64,000 nt of DNA from Myxococcales bacterium (GTDB taxonomy: Bacteria; Myxococcota_A; Polyangia; Palsa-1104), in assembly GCA_028287105.1 (NCBI GenBank), contig JAQBQH010000289.1, positions 1-64,000 on the forward strand. Direction: 5' to 3'. The translations under genes and the position numbers were made by a program. Below are positions 9,749-18,380 of this stretch, piece after piece. Numbering within the stretch: position 1 is the stretch's first letter; every line of letters begins with the position of its first letter. The notes beneath the pieces were generated by a model. That model was not told the origin of the DNA, searched no databases, and saw nothing but the letters and a program-made list of their open reading frames with translations.

Positions 9749-11455
9749 TCACAGCGTCGACAAGATGCCTTTGACGTCCTCGATGTCCTTGAGATACGGG
9801 GGCGAGAGCTCGAGGAAGCGCTGGTATTGCCTGCGCGCGCCGTCGCGGTCGCCGCGGTCGCGCAAGAGATCGCCGATGAGACGGTGCGGCTCGGGCAGCT
9901 TGTCTTCGAGCCCCTCGGCGCGGCGCGCCTCCTCGAGGGCGCGATCGGGATCGCGCTTGCGCAGCCGCTCGGCCGCGCGCAGCTCCGCGTGCGCGAGCGT
10001 GTAGCTGCGGAGCTCGTCCGACTGCGCGATCGGGTCCTCGGGCAGATCGGCCGGCTGCGCGCGCTGCACGTCGCCGAGCAGCTCCTTGTGCAGGTCGTAG
10101 CCGACGTACTTGCCGATGAGGTGCGGTCCGGTGCCGACCCAGATCGTGAGCGCCGTCGCGTCGACGACGACCGAGTGCGTGGCGATGATCGCGTCGAGCG
10201 TGTTGCGGTTGCCGAGGCCCAGCTCGACGTTGCCGGTGCCGCGCTTGTCGCGCAGGATCTCGAGCGCGCGCCGCGGATCGATCTGCCCGCGGGCGTGCTT
10301 GACCAACTCCTCGAGGCGCTTGTAGCGCGCGCCCGAGGTCATGTACCGCTTCAAGCGATCGTTCTCGGCGTCGGCGGCGAAGCTCTGCGCGAGCGCGTGA
10401 TTGGTGAGCAGGATGGTGCCGTCGGCGCGGTTGACGCGGCGGACCTCGGTGCGACGCGGAGTGCGCTCGATGACCGCCGACTCGCCGGTCTTGCCGTCGC
10501 CGACGAGGTAGAAGTCCGGCACCATGACCGGGGTCTTTTTCACCAGCGCGACCACGTCGTCGACGCTCTTGGCCTGCTCCATGATCTCGCGGACCAGGAT
10601 CTCGACGGGCATGCCTTCGCCGCCCTTGTCGTCGGAGCGCGCGGCGTTGACGCTGACGTAGATCCCCTCGGCGTTGAGCCCGGTGATGACGCCCGACATG
10701 CCGAGCCAGGCCACCGACGCGAACGGAATTTTGCCGCGCGGCTTGAAGAAGAGGATCGCTTTTTCGCGATCGAAGATCTCCGGCCCTTCGAAGTCGAAGT
10801 TGCGGCCGATGACGAGGTGGCCGTTGCTCGAGGCCGGACCGGACGCGGCGAACGCGCTGCAGCCGAGCAGCGGAGAGTGCTCGAGCCCCTGCGTGATGTC
10901 GTGGAGCGCGTGATAGAAGACGAGCCGGTGGTAGATCGGCAGAAAATCGCCGTGTAGATCGTCGACCCCGCGCGCCAGGCCCGCGATTTCCTCGGCGCGA
11001 CCGGGCGGCAGCAGATCCCCGACGTGGCGGTACTGCATGCGCACGCCGCCGCGGATCAGCCAGAGGGCAATTTTGGACGGCACGTAGCGCGCCATCTCGC
11101 CGAACATGTAGTCCTCGGCCTCGAGGAAGAGCCGATTTCCGAGCCGCCCCTGGGCCCAGCCGAGGGCGTAGGGCTCGCCGTTCAGGTGCGCCTCCCAGAT
11201 GCCGCGCTCCCGTCCGAGCCAGCTCGACCCGACGTAGGCCCGGCCCCCTTTGACCTCCAGTGGCAGCTCGGCGGCGGCCCGCGTGGCCGGCTCGATCGCG
11301 GGCGGCTCGACCCGAGTCATCCGTAAAAAGATGAGGTAGCCCACGAACACACAGAAGAGAACGATGGGCGCGACGATGGCGATCCGGCGGCCCCAGCGAC
11401 GGCCGGCGGTGCGCGGCTTCGACCCGAGGAAGAGGGCCTCTGACTTCGGCATCAT
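9749..11455 (-). CDS. Membrane-anchored C45-family Ntn hydrolase with helical C terminus
   Basis: 568 residues. One N-terminal transmembrane helix (about 25-46) is followed by a domain of the acyl-CoA:6-aminopenicillanate acyltransferase / choloylglycine-like Ntn-hydrolase superfamily. The likely nucleophile is the Cys of LLGCSAF (about residue 199), followed by the family signature VIGRNFDF. In this family the Cys becomes the N-terminal nucleophile after self-cleavage. The last 100 or so residues are Arg/Glu-rich helices resembling TPR repeats. It probably cleaves an amide or ester bond in an envelope substrate; the actual substrate is unknown. It stands alone between msrB and the divergent zinc-ribbon gene. 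Confidence 0.82.
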   Translation of the reverse strand: MMPKSEALFLGSKPRTAGRRWGRRIAIVAPIVLFCVFVGYLIFLRMTRVEPPAIEPATRAAAELPLEVKGGRAYVGSSWLGRERGIWEAHLNGEPYALGWAQGRLGNRLFLEAEDYMFGEMARYVPSKIALWLIRGGVRMQYRHVGDLLPPGRAEEIAGLARGVDDLHGDFLPIYHRLVFYHALHDITQGLEHSPLLGCSAFAASGPASSNGHLVIGRNFDFEGPEIFDREKAILFFKPRGKIPFASVAWLGMSGVITGLNAEGIYVSVNAARSDDKGGEGMPVEILVREIMEQAKSVDDVVALVKKTPVMVPDFYLVGDGKTGESAVIERTPRRTEVRRVNRADGTILLTNHALAQSFAADAENDRLKRYMTSGARYKRLEELVKHARGQIDPRRALEILRDKRGTGNVELGLGNRNTLDAIIATHSVVVDATALTIWVGTGPHLIGKYVGYDLHKELLGDVQRAQPADLPEDPIAQSDELRSYTLAHAELRAAERLRKRDPDRALEEARRAEGLEDKLPEPHRLIGDLLRDRGDRDGARRQYQRFLELSPPYLKDIEDVKGILSTL

Positions 11456-11510
11456 TGTTGCCCTGCCTGGTCGTTCATCGGCGACGGAAATCTAGCACGA
11501 GTTTGGCGCG

Positions 11511-11540
11511 TTGACCGCCACGTCGCGCCCTTGGTATTCT
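11511..11540 (+). promoter_or_regulatory. Putative sigma-70-type promoter
   Basis: TTGACC (11511-11516) and TATTCT (11535-11540) are separated by 18 bases, and the ATG of the zinc-ribbon membrane protein begins 19 bases after the -10 box. The boxes stand out from the surrounding GC-rich sequence. Not tested against a background model. Confidence 0.45.
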
Positions 11541-11559
11541 GTATTTTCAGCGGCATTCG

Positions 11560-12129
11560 ATGGTCGCGTTCAGCCTCTTCGAAGCGGCACCGCACGTCCC
11601 AGCTGGTTCGAGCGCCCTGGTGTGGTTGGGGGTTGCTCTGGTCGCGCTGGCTGCGTCCGCAGCAGCGGTTTTTTGGTGGCTCAGGGCCGGCGCGACGCGC
11701 GTCGGCGCGGCCGAGCGCGCCGCCATGGGCGCGCTGCCGATGGCGTGCCCGGCGTGCCGGCGCAGCTATCCGTCGGGCACGGTCTACTGTCCGGTCGACG
11801 CCTGTCGTCTCGTCGCCACCGGCGAGGGCGCCTCGGCCGAGCGCGGATCGCCGGGCGGCAAGTGTCCGCGCTGTCGCCGCGTCTACGACGCCGGCACGCG
11901 CTTTTGCGCGGTCGACGCCGACGAGCTGGTGCCGCTGCCGCTGTGGCAGGCTTCGCACGCCGAGGCGAGCGCGCACGCCGAGGGAGAAGAGGCCGCCGGG
12001 CGCGTCTCGTCGACGGGCGCCGTGCACTTTCACGGCGAAGGAAAGATCTGCCCCGTGTGCGCGGCCAAGTACGATCTGGAAGCGACCTTCTGCGGCCGCG
12101 ACGGCTCCGAGCTGGTCACCGTCAACTGA
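11560..12129 (+). CDS. Membrane protein with three zinc ribbons
   Basis: 189 residues. One transmembrane helix near the N terminus (about 18-42) is followed by three cysteine-pair ribbons: CPACRRSYPSGTVYCPVD, CPRCRRVYDAGTRFCAVD and CPVCAAKYDLEATFCGRD. Each has the pattern C-x2-C-x10-C-x2-D, so each fourth ligand may be Asp rather than Cys. This differs from the CxxC...CxxC ribbons of the kinase cluster. Ribbons of this pattern often occur next to Ser/Thr kinases in Myxococcota (general knowledge), but no partner is visible here. Convergent with the metallopeptidase gene, which ends 4 bases later. Confidence 0.75.
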   Translation: MVAFSLFEAAPHVPAGSSALVWLGVALVALAASAAAVFWWLRAGATRVGAAERAAMGALPMACPACRRSYPSGTVYCPVDACRLVATGEGASAERGSPGGKCPRCRRVYDAGTRFCAVDADELVPLPLWQASHAEASAHAEGEEAAGRVSSTGAVHFHGEGKICPVCAAKYDLEATFCGRDGSELVTVN

Positions 12130-12133
12130 CGGG

Positions 12134-12676
12134 CTAGCCGAGGCGTCTCTTGGTCCGGCGGGCGTGTAGATCGGCGACCGCCTCTTCGTCGACGGTGCGC
12201 GCGGCCCGCGGCCAGCGCGCCGCGTACTGGTTGCGCACGTGGTGGCCGACCTCATGGGCCAGCACCTCGTCGCGCAGCCAGGCGGCGAGCGAGGCGCTGC
12301 TCGACCAATGGATCGACACGCCCGGGCGATGGCGCAGGACGGTGGCGCCGGCGGCGCGCAGGCTGCGCGCGATGTCGGGGAGGATCGATCCCATCCACCA
12401 CTCGTCGGGGGGCAGCGAGTAGAGGATGATGACGCGGTCTTCGCGGCGATAGATCGCGAAGGGCTCGCCCACGCCGTCGACGCGGGCGCGCAGCTCGACG
12501 GCGGCGAGGCCGTGGATCTGCTCCGGTGGCAGCGCGCGGAGGAACGCGCGCACGGCGCCCGTCGCGAGCGGATGAACGTCGCCGCGACGCGGCTTGCGCA
12601 CGACGATGCGCGGCAGCTTGGGCGTAGCGCGTCGGGCGCGAATCGCCGGCTTGTCGGTGCGGCGGCTGCGCGTCAT
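12134..12676 (-). CDS. Small HExxH metallopeptidase-like protein
   Basis: 180 residues, no signal peptide, very basic first 35 residues. The catalytic motif HEVGHH (H141-H146) fits a zincin HExxH site. A glutamate-rich stretch TVDEEAVADLHARR (about 161-174) could provide the third ligand, as in gluzincin-like folds. The rest is not recognisable by eye. The ATG overlaps the stop of the ketoacyl-synthase-like gene (ATGA), so the two are translated together. Substrate unknown; cytoplasmic by prediction. Confidence 0.7.
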   Translation of the reverse strand: MTRSRRTDKPAIRARRATPKLPRIVVRKPRRGDVHPLATGAVRAFLRALPPEQIHGLAAVELRARVDGVGEPFAIYRREDRVIILYSLPPDEWWMGSILPDIARSLRAAGATVLRHRPGVSIHWSSSASLAAWLRDEVLAHEVGHHVRNQYAARWPRAARTVDEEAVADLHARRTKRRLG

Positions 12677-13716
12677 CCCGCGCGTTCGAGGACGAGGGCG
12701 ACGTTGGCGCCGCCCTGCGCGAAGGACGGCACGAGGACGCGCTCGGCGCCGCGGCGCTCGAGGAGGAAGACGGCGCAGAGGAGGCGCTGCATGCCCGAGG
12801 AGAACGATTCGCCGATCTGCGCGATCGGCGTCACCGATGGCGGCGTCGCGCCGAGCCCGTCGCTGACGGCGGCGATTTCGCGCGCGTCGTAGCGGGTGCC
12901 GTTGGCGCCGGAGACGACGTGGTCGATGTGACGGCCGCCGGCGGCCTCGCGAACCGCGCGCGCGGCCTCGGGCCACGACGCGGCGCCGCCCCAGCCGACG
13001 CGCGGACGGTCGTCGCTGCTCTCGCCGCGGCCGTTGACCCACGCGCGGATGTTGGCGCCACGCTTCCGCGCGTCCGCTTCGCGCTCGACGAGCATCATGG
13101 CCGCGCCTTCGCCGGGAACCAGGCCGGCGGCAATGGCGCCGAGCTTCTGATAGCCGGCCAGCGCCGGCTTACTGAGCTCGTCGACGGCACCGACGACGAG
13201 CGCGTCGGCGCGACCGAGCTCCAGGAGATCGCAGGCCATGGCGAGCGCCGACAGCGGCGAGGCGTCGCGATGATTCACCGTCGAGTTGACGCCGCGCAGC
13301 TTGCACTCGAGCGCCAGTTGCCCGGCGGCGGCGTTCATCACCGACGAGGGAAAGAGCAGCGGCGAGGCCGCTTCGGGGCCGCCGTCGAGGTAGCCCCTCA
13401 TGAACGCGATGGTCTCCTCGAGCGTGCCGAGGCCGGTGCCGAGGACGACGCCGGTGCGCGTGGGATCGTAGGGCGGGGCGCCGGCCAGGAGCGCCTGCTT
13501 GCCGGCGACGATGGCCATCTGCGATAGGCGCGGCAGTCGGCGCAGGCTGCCGGGCGCGATGTGCTGCTTGGCGCCGAACTCGCCGACGCGCGCCGAACGC
13601 ACGCCGTCCCCGTCGGTGGCAACGGCGCTCGTGCCGGCGTCGAGCGCGGCGAAGAACGCCTCTTCGCCGACGCCGAGAGGCGAGACGACGCCGAGCGCTG
13701 TGACCGCGAATCTCAC
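12673..13716 (-). CDS. Beta-ketoacyl synthase-like protein lacking all catalytic residues
   Basis: 347 residues from a GTG; type II ketoacyl synthases are usually about 410. The thiolase fold is clear from VTALGVVSPLG, GVVLGTGLG, PGEGAAMML and the ADALVVGAVDE strand. Aligned without gaps to the FabF active-site region, the nucleophilic Cys is Asp151 (in NHRDASP). The first catalytic His is Asn272 (GANGTR), the second is Glu303 (IGESFSSG), and the catalytic Lys is replaced near 298. It therefore cannot condense acyl chains by the normal mechanism. It may act as a partner subunit like the chain-length factor or ApeC-type half of a heterodimer, but no active ketosynthase or ACP lies nearby. Start GTG sits 6 bases from a divergent gene. 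Confidence 0.85.
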   Translation of the reverse strand: MRFAVTALGVVSPLGVGEEAFFAALDAGTSAVATDGDGVRSARVGEFGAKQHIAPGSLRRLPRLSQMAIVAGKQALLAGAPPYDPTRTGVVLGTGLGTLEETIAFMRGYLDGGPEAASPLLFPSSVMNAAAGQLALECKLRGVNSTVNHRDASPLSALAMACDLLELGRADALVVGAVDELSKPALAGYQKLGAIAAGLVPGEGAAMMLVEREADARKRGANIRAWVNGRGESSDDRPRVGWGGAASWPEAARAVREAAGGRHIDHVVSGANGTRYDAREIAAVSDGLGATPPSVTPIAQIGESFSSGMQRLLCAVFLLERRGAERVLVPSFAQGGANVALVLERAG

Positions 13717-13722
13717 GCGCGC

Positions 13723-14082
13723 ATGATAGAAGATATGGCGATGCGTGCAAGCGCCGCGGCCATCGCGTTCGTCGCCTGCCTCGCGGGCGCCGTCGCCGCC
13801 TGGATGTTCAGGCGGCCCGGCGAAGACGCGCAGCTCGTCGCGGCCGGTGTGGCGGCGCTGTGCATCGGTGGCGCGGCCGCGTCGCTGCTGCGCCGCCGCA
13901 TCATGGCCGGCGTCGCGGTGCTCACCGCCGGCGTCGGCGTGTGGGCGGCGACCGGCGGCATCGATCACTGGCTCTTGCCGCGCGCGCCGTTCGTCGTCTG
14001 CAGCGCGCTGGTGGTGGCGCTGGTCGCGCTGGCCCTGGCTAGTGGACCTGCTTCAACGCCGGGAGGAGCTCCTCGGGCGTGA
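13723..14082 (+). CDS. Small hydrophobic membrane protein
   Basis: 119 residues from ATG 13723 (other in-frame ATGs at 13735 and 13741). It has about four hydrophobic helices and a short polar tail. Its 3' end overlaps the oppositely oriented dsbD-like gene by 44 bases, and it is divergent from the ketoacyl-synthase-like gene with 6 bases between. The hydrophobic periodicity and lack of any competing frame on the first 300 bases support a real gene, but there is no family match I recognise. Function unknown. Confidence 0.5.
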   Translation: MIEDMAMRASAAAIAFVACLAGAVAAWMFRRPGEDAQLVAAGVAALCIGGAAASLLRRRIMAGVAVLTAGVGVWAATGGIDHWLLPRAPFVVCSALVVALVALALASGPASTPGGAPRA

Positions 14083-15253
14083 CCGCCTTGTTGAAGCGCG
14101 TCACGATCTTTCCGTCGGAGTCGAGCAGCACCACCGTCGGTAGCGTCGAGGCGCCATAGCGATCCTTGGTGGCGTTGACGATGGGATCATCGTCGTTCGA
14201 GCAGTCGACCTTGACGAGCTGAAAGCGGCGCAGCTCGTCGGCGACCTCGGGCTTGCCGAAGGTTTTGACGTCGAGCTCTTTGCACGGGATACACCAGTCG
14301 GCGAAGAAATCGAGCAGCACCGGCTTGTGCGCGCTCCGGGCGGCCGCGACGCCGACCTTCTCGCCGTAGGTCCAGTCGAGTGGCTTGGCCGTCAGGGTCC
14401 AGGCGACGACGCCGAACAGGCCGGCGACGATGAGGACGATGCCGGTCGCCTTGCGCAGCACCTTGAACGCGCCGTCGTGGAACGAGAGCTGGACGCCGCC
14501 GAGGATGACGCCGGCGACCACGAGCGCGAGATTGACCTCGAGGAATTTCCAGGTGGGGCGCCCGTAGTGGCCCAGGCTGGCGACGATGTTGCGCAGGAAG
14601 TAGAGCGCGGCCACGAGCATGACGACGCCGAAGATGCTCTTGACCGACTCCATCCAGCGGCCCGACTTCGGCAGCGCCACCGAGAAGCCGGCGATGGCGA
14701 AGAAGAGCGGCCCCATGCCGAGCGCGTAGGTGAAGAGGAGCGAGCCACCGACGGTGACCGAGCGCGTGGTGGCGACGTAGGCCAGCACCGACGCGAGGAC
14801 GGGACCCGTGCAGGGCGCGGCGATGATGCCGCCCACGAGCCCCATGGCGAAGGCGCCGCTGAAGCCCTTGCCGCCGACGGTGGAGAGGCGCGTCTGCAGC
14901 GACGTCGGCAGGCTCATCTCGAAGGCGCCGAACATCGAGGCCGCCATGATGATGAAGAGCGCCACGATGGGCACGATGAACCAGGCGTTGCCCATGAAGG
15001 TGCCGAACTGCCGGCCCGCCAGCGCCGCCGAGACCCCGAGCGCGGTGTACATGACGGCGATGCCGCCCACGTACGACGTCGCCAGGAGGAGCGCCCGACC
15101 GCGCGAGACATGCTCGTCGCGCGCGCCGAAGATCGACATGGTGATGGGAATCAGGGGATAGACGCACGGGGTGAGGCTCGTCAGGAAACCGCCCAGAAAC
15201 ACGGAGGCGAAAGCCCAAACCCAACCATGCGCGAACAGATTGCTGCCGGACAT
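14039..15253 (-). CDS. dsbD: DsbD-type thiol:disulfide interchange protein lacking the alpha domain
   Basis: 404 residues. It begins directly with the eight-helix transmembrane domain, which contains the two conserved proline-cysteine motifs TPCVYP and APCTGP. It ends with a thioredoxin-like gamma domain whose active site is CIPC (about 320-323). The periplasmic N-terminal alpha domain of classical DsbD is absent, so the protein resembles a ScsB/CcdA-plus-thioredoxin form. It moves electrons from cytoplasmic thioredoxin to the periplasm. Exported MsrA/MsrB upstream and a free alpha-like domain at 39.3 kb are possible receivers. It is divergent from pheA, 23 bases away. Confidence 0.93.
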   Translation of the reverse strand: MSGSNLFAHGWVWAFASVFLGGFLTSLTPCVYPLIPITMSIFGARDEHVSRGRALLLATSYVGGIAVMYTALGVSAALAGRQFGTFMGNAWFIVPIVALFIIMAASMFGAFEMSLPTSLQTRLSTVGGKGFSGAFAMGLVGGIIAAPCTGPVLASVLAYVATTRSVTVGGSLLFTYALGMGPLFFAIAGFSVALPKSGRWMESVKSIFGVVMLVAALYFLRNIVASLGHYGRPTWKFLEVNLALVVAGVILGGVQLSFHDGAFKVLRKATGIVLIVAGLFGVVAWTLTAKPLDWTYGEKVGVAAARSAHKPVLLDFFADWCIPCKELDVKTFGKPEVADELRRFQLVKVDCSNDDDPIVNATKDRYGASTLPTVVLLDSDGKIVTRFNKAVTPEELLPALKQVH

Positions 15254-15267
15254 CTTCGATGTAGTAT
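15240..15267 (+). promoter_or_regulatory. Putative promoter of the aromatic amino-acid operon
   Basis: TTGCTG (15240-15245) and TAGTAT (15262-15267) are spaced by 16 bases. The pheA GTG at 15277 lies only 10 bases after the -10 box, so the transcript could be leaderless or nearly so. It overlaps the first codons of the divergent dsbD gene. Weak evidence on sequence alone. Confidence 0.35.
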
Positions 15268-15276
15268 AGCAGCCCC

Positions 15277-16356
15277 GTGGCGACGACGCTGCCAGAGCTT
15301 CGACAGGCCATCGACTCGCTCGACGACGAATTCCTGCGTCTGCTCAATGAGCGCGCCCGCCTGGTGCAAGAAGTGGGCAAGATCAAGGCGCAGCTGAAGC
15401 AGCCGTTCTACGTGCCGGAGCGCGAGCGACAGATCCTCGAGCGGCTGCAGGGCATGAACGGCGGGCCATTTCCGACGGAGGCGCTGCGCTCGGTCTTCAG
15501 CGAGATCATCTCCGCGTGTCTGAGCCTCGAGCATCCGCTGCGCGTGGCGTTCCTCGGGCCCGAGGCGACGTTCACGCACATGGCGGCGCGGTCGCGCTTC
15601 GGGCTGTCGGCGCGCTACGTGCCCGCAGCGACGGTGGCGGGCGTGTTCACCGAGGTGGAGAAGGGGCTGGCGGATCTCGGCGTCGTGCCCATTGAGAACT
15701 CGACCGAGGGCGTGGTCAACTCGACGCTCGACGTGCTCATCGATTCCGATTTGTGCATCACGGCCGAGATCGCGACCCAGGTCAGCCAGTGCCTGCTGAC
15801 GCGCTCGGGGACGCTCGAGGGCGTGCAGAAGGTCTACTCGCATCCGCAGGCGCTCGGGCAGTGCCGGCAGTGGCTGTCGGCGAATCTGCCGTCGGTGGCG
15901 CAGATCGAGGTGGCGTCGACGGCGCTGGCGGCGCGGTTGACGCGCGACGATCCGGTGGCGGCGGCCGTCGCCAGCGAGCTGGCGGGGCAGCTCTACGATC
16001 TGAAGATCGCCAAGCGGCGCATCGAAGACGAGGTGCGCAACGTGACGCGCTTTCTGGTCATCGGTCGCGAGCCGGCGCCCGCGACGGGGCGCGATAAGAC
16101 CTCGATCCTGTTCAGCCTCAAGGACTCGGCCGGCGTGCTCTTCAAGGTGCTGCAGCCGCTGTCGGAGGCGGGCGTGAACCTCTCGCGCATCGAGTCGCGC
16201 CCGTCGCGTAAGAAGCTGTGGGACTACGTCTTCTTCATCGACGTCGACGGCCACACTGGTGAAAAGCCGGTGCAGGAAGCCATCAGCGCGCTCGGCCGGA
16301 CGTGCGAGTTCGTCAAAGTGCTCGGCTCGTACCCACGCGCCGACGCGGAGCCATGA
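15277..16356 (+). CDS. pheA: Bifunctional chorismate mutase / prephenate dehydratase
   Basis: 359 residues, GTG start. Three domains in order: an AroQ-type chorismate mutase (about 1-88, with ELRQAIDSLDDEFLRLLNER), prephenate dehydratase (about 90-270, with FLGPEATFTHMAA and IENSTEGVVNSTLD), and a C-terminal ACT domain (about 280-355, with the phenylalanine-binding motif ESRPSR). It converts chorismate to phenylpyruvate and should be feedback-inhibited by phenylalanine through the ACT domain. Length and order match the standard P-protein. Its stop overlaps the aminotransferase start (ATGA), and it heads the aromatic operon. Confidence 0.97.
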   Translation: MATTLPELRQAIDSLDDEFLRLLNERARLVQEVGKIKAQLKQPFYVPERERQILERLQGMNGGPFPTEALRSVFSEIISACLSLEHPLRVAFLGPEATFTHMAARSRFGLSARYVPAATVAGVFTEVEKGLADLGVVPIENSTEGVVNSTLDVLIDSDLCITAEIATQVSQCLLTRSGTLEGVQKVYSHPQALGQCRQWLSANLPSVAQIEVASTALAARLTRDDPVAAAVASELAGQLYDLKIAKRRIEDEVRNVTRFLVIGREPAPATGRDKTSILFSLKDSAGVLFKVLQPLSEAGVNLSRIESRPSRKKLWDYVFFIDVDGHTGEKPVQEAISALGRTCEFVKVLGSYPRADAEP

Positions 16357-17492
16357 GAGTGTCATCGCCATTGCCATCGAATGATCCGAAGGACGAGCTG
16401 GTCGAGCCGGCCATCGCCGGCATCGCGCCCTACGAGCCCGGCAAACCGATCGAGGAGCTGGAGCGCGAGCTGGGCCACGCCTGGGGCGACGCCGGCGCCA
16501 TCAAGCTGGCGTCGAACGAAAACCCGTACGGCCCGTCGCCGAAGGGGATCGAGGCGGCGCGCCGATCCCTCGACGAGGCGAACCTCTATCCGGACGGCGG
16601 AGCGTTCGCGCTCAGGCAGAAGCTGGCGGAGCGGCACGGCGTCGCGCTCAATCAGATCCTGGTCGGATCGGGATCGAACGAGATCATCGATCTCCTGGTG
16701 CAGACCTTCTGCGCCGACGGTGACGAGGTGCTGGCGCCGAAATATTCGTTCATCGCCTACAAGCTGGCGGCGCAGAAGAATCGGCGCGCGTTTGCCGAGG
16801 CACCGACAGCGCCGGATCTGTCGTACGACGTCGACGCCGTCCTCGGCGCGGTCGGCCCGCGCACCAAGGTGCTCTTCTTCGCCAATCCGAACAATCCGAC
16901 CGGCGCCTATCTGGGGCGCGCCGCGTTCGAGCGGCTCGTCGACGAGCTGCCGGCGCGCGTGGTGCTCGTCGCCGACGAGGCCTACTTCGAATACGCCGGC
17001 GCCGCCGACTATCCCGATGCGACGCGGCTGTTCGGGCGGCGCGAGCGGCTGGTGGCGCTGCGCACGTTCTCCAAGATCTACGGGCTGGCCGGGCTGCGCG
17101 TCGGGTACGCGGTGGCGCCGGCGCGGCTGCTCGACTTCGTCAATCGCATCCGGCTGCCGTTCAACGTGGCGGCGACGGCGCAGGCGGCGGCGATCGCGGC
17201 GCTCGACGACGCAGCGCATGTGACGCGCGCGCGCGCCGGTAACGCCGCCGAGCTGCCGCGGCTGACGGCGACGCTGGCGGCGCTCGGGCTGGCCGTCTTG
17301 CCGTCGCAGACCAACTTCGTCCTGGTCGACTTCGGCGCGCGCGACGGCCGGCAGCTCTACGACAAGCTCCTCGGCAAGGGCGTCATCGTGCGGCCGATGG
17401 GCGGCTACGGGCTGCCGCATCACCTCCGCATCACCGTCGGGACCGCGGCCGAGAACGAGCGACTCGTGGCGGCGGTGAAGGACGTCCTGTGA
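16353..17492 (+). CDS. hisC: HisC-like aminotransferase, probably aromatic
   Basis: 379 residues, fold type I PLP enzyme of the histidinol-phosphate aminotransferase family. Recognisable are KLASNENPYGPSP, GSGSNEIIDLL, NPNNPTGAYL, the DEAYFEYA segment, and the PLP-binding lysine in RTFSKIYGLAGLRVGY. The family uses histidinol phosphate, but its position between pheA and tyrA, with overlaps on both sides, suggests that the substrate here is phenylpyruvate, 4-hydroxyphenylpyruvate or prephenate. No other his gene is in view. Start is the ATG inside the pheA stop; an in-frame upstream ATG would overlap pheA by 55 bases and is unlikely. Confidence 0.93.
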   Translation: MRVSSPLPSNDPKDELVEPAIAGIAPYEPGKPIEELERELGHAWGDAGAIKLASNENPYGPSPKGIEAARRSLDEANLYPDGGAFALRQKLAERHGVALNQILVGSGSNEIIDLLVQTFCADGDEVLAPKYSFIAYKLAAQKNRRAFAEAPTAPDLSYDVDAVLGAVGPRTKVLFFANPNNPTGAYLGRAAFERLVDELPARVVLVADEAYFEYAGAADYPDATRLFGRRERLVALRTFSKIYGLAGLRVGYAVAPARLLDFVNRIRLPFNVAATAQAAAIAALDDAAHVTRARAGNAAELPRLTATLAALGLAVLPSQTNFVLVDFGARDGRQLYDKLLGKGVIVRPMGGYGLPHHLRITVGTAAENERLVAAVKDVL

Positions 17493-18349
17493 TGGGGCGC
17501 CGCGCGGCGCTCATCGGATGCGGCATGGTCGGCGGCTCGCTCGTCGCGGCGTTGCGCGCGGCCGGCGTCGTCGATCGGGTGCACGGGTACGATCGCGACG
17601 CCGAGCATGCGCGGCGCGCACTGACGCTCGGCCTCGTCGACGAGGTGGCGGCGGACGCGGCGGCGGCGGTGCGCGAGGCCGACCTCGTGGTGCTGGCCGT
17701 GCCGGTGCGCGCGACGGCCGAGGTGTGCGCGGCGATCGGCAAGGCGGTCCCCGGGCGCGCGCTGATCATCGACGTGGGATCGACGAAGCTCGACGTCGTC
17801 GCGGCGGCCGAAGCGACGCTGACCGATGCGTCGCGCTTCTGCGGTGCGCATCCGATGGCGGGCAACGAGAAGAGCGGGCCCGACGCGGCCGACGCCTCGC
17901 TGTTCCGCGGGCGGCTGGCGCTGGTCACGCCCGGTGCGCGCACCTCGCCCGAGGCGGCGGTCGAGTGCGAGGCGCTGTGGGCCGCGGTCGGGGCGCGAAC
18001 GCGACGCATGCCGCCGGCGCAGCACGATCGCGTCATGGCGTGGGTCAGCCACCTGCCGCACGCGGCCGCGTTCGCGCTGGCGGCGGCGGTGGGCGGTGTC
18101 GCCGACGAGGTGGCCGGGCTGTCGGGCGGCGGCTTCGTCGACACGACGCGCATCGCGGCCTCGGACCCGACGATGTGGCGCGACATCTTCCTCGCCAATC
18201 GCGCGCCGCTGCTCGCTGCCATCGACGCGCTCGGCGGCGAGCTGCAGACGCTGCGCGCCGCCGTCGATGCCGGTGACGACGACGCCATCGAGTCCCTGAT
18301 CGCGCGCGCACGCGACGGTCGCCGCCGCATCGTCGAGGGGCGCGCGTGA
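17492..18349 (+). CDS. tyrA: Prephenate dehydrogenase
   Basis: 285 residues. An N-terminal Rossmann fold (GCGMVGGSL, then GYDRD) binds NAD(P). The substrate motifs HPMAGNEKSGP and SHLPHAAAFAL are typical of TyrA. There is no fused chorismate mutase or ACT domain. It oxidatively decarboxylates prephenate to 4-hydroxyphenylpyruvate (or arogenate to tyrosine). The ATG overlaps the aminotransferase stop (TGATG); a GTG three bases earlier is an equally possible start. Its stop overlaps the next start (GTGA). Confidence 0.95.
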   Translation: MGRRAALIGCGMVGGSLVAALRAAGVVDRVHGYDRDAEHARRALTLGLVDEVAADAAAAVREADLVVLAVPVRATAEVCAAIGKAVPGRALIIDVGSTKLDVVAAAEATLTDASRFCGAHPMAGNEKSGPDAADASLFRGRLALVTPGARTSPEAAVECEALWAAVGARTRRMPPAQHDRVMAWVSHLPHAAAFALAAAVGGVADEVAGLSGGGFVDTTRIAASDPTMWRDIFLANRAPLLAAIDALGGELQTLRAAVDAGDDDAIESLIARARDGRRRIVEGRA

Positions 18350-18380
18350 CGCGGCCGGCGCGCGTGACGCGGCCGGCGCT
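18346..18380 (+). repeat. 18-bp tandem duplication carrying the start codon
   Basis: GTGACGCGGCCGGCGCGC at 18346-18363 is followed by a copy beginning GTGACGCGGCCGGCGC at 18364. Both copies contain a GTG in frame, giving the lipoprotein two possible starts, with the repeated residues MTRPAR/VTRPA. Both versions leave a usable signal peptide. Confidence 0.8.
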
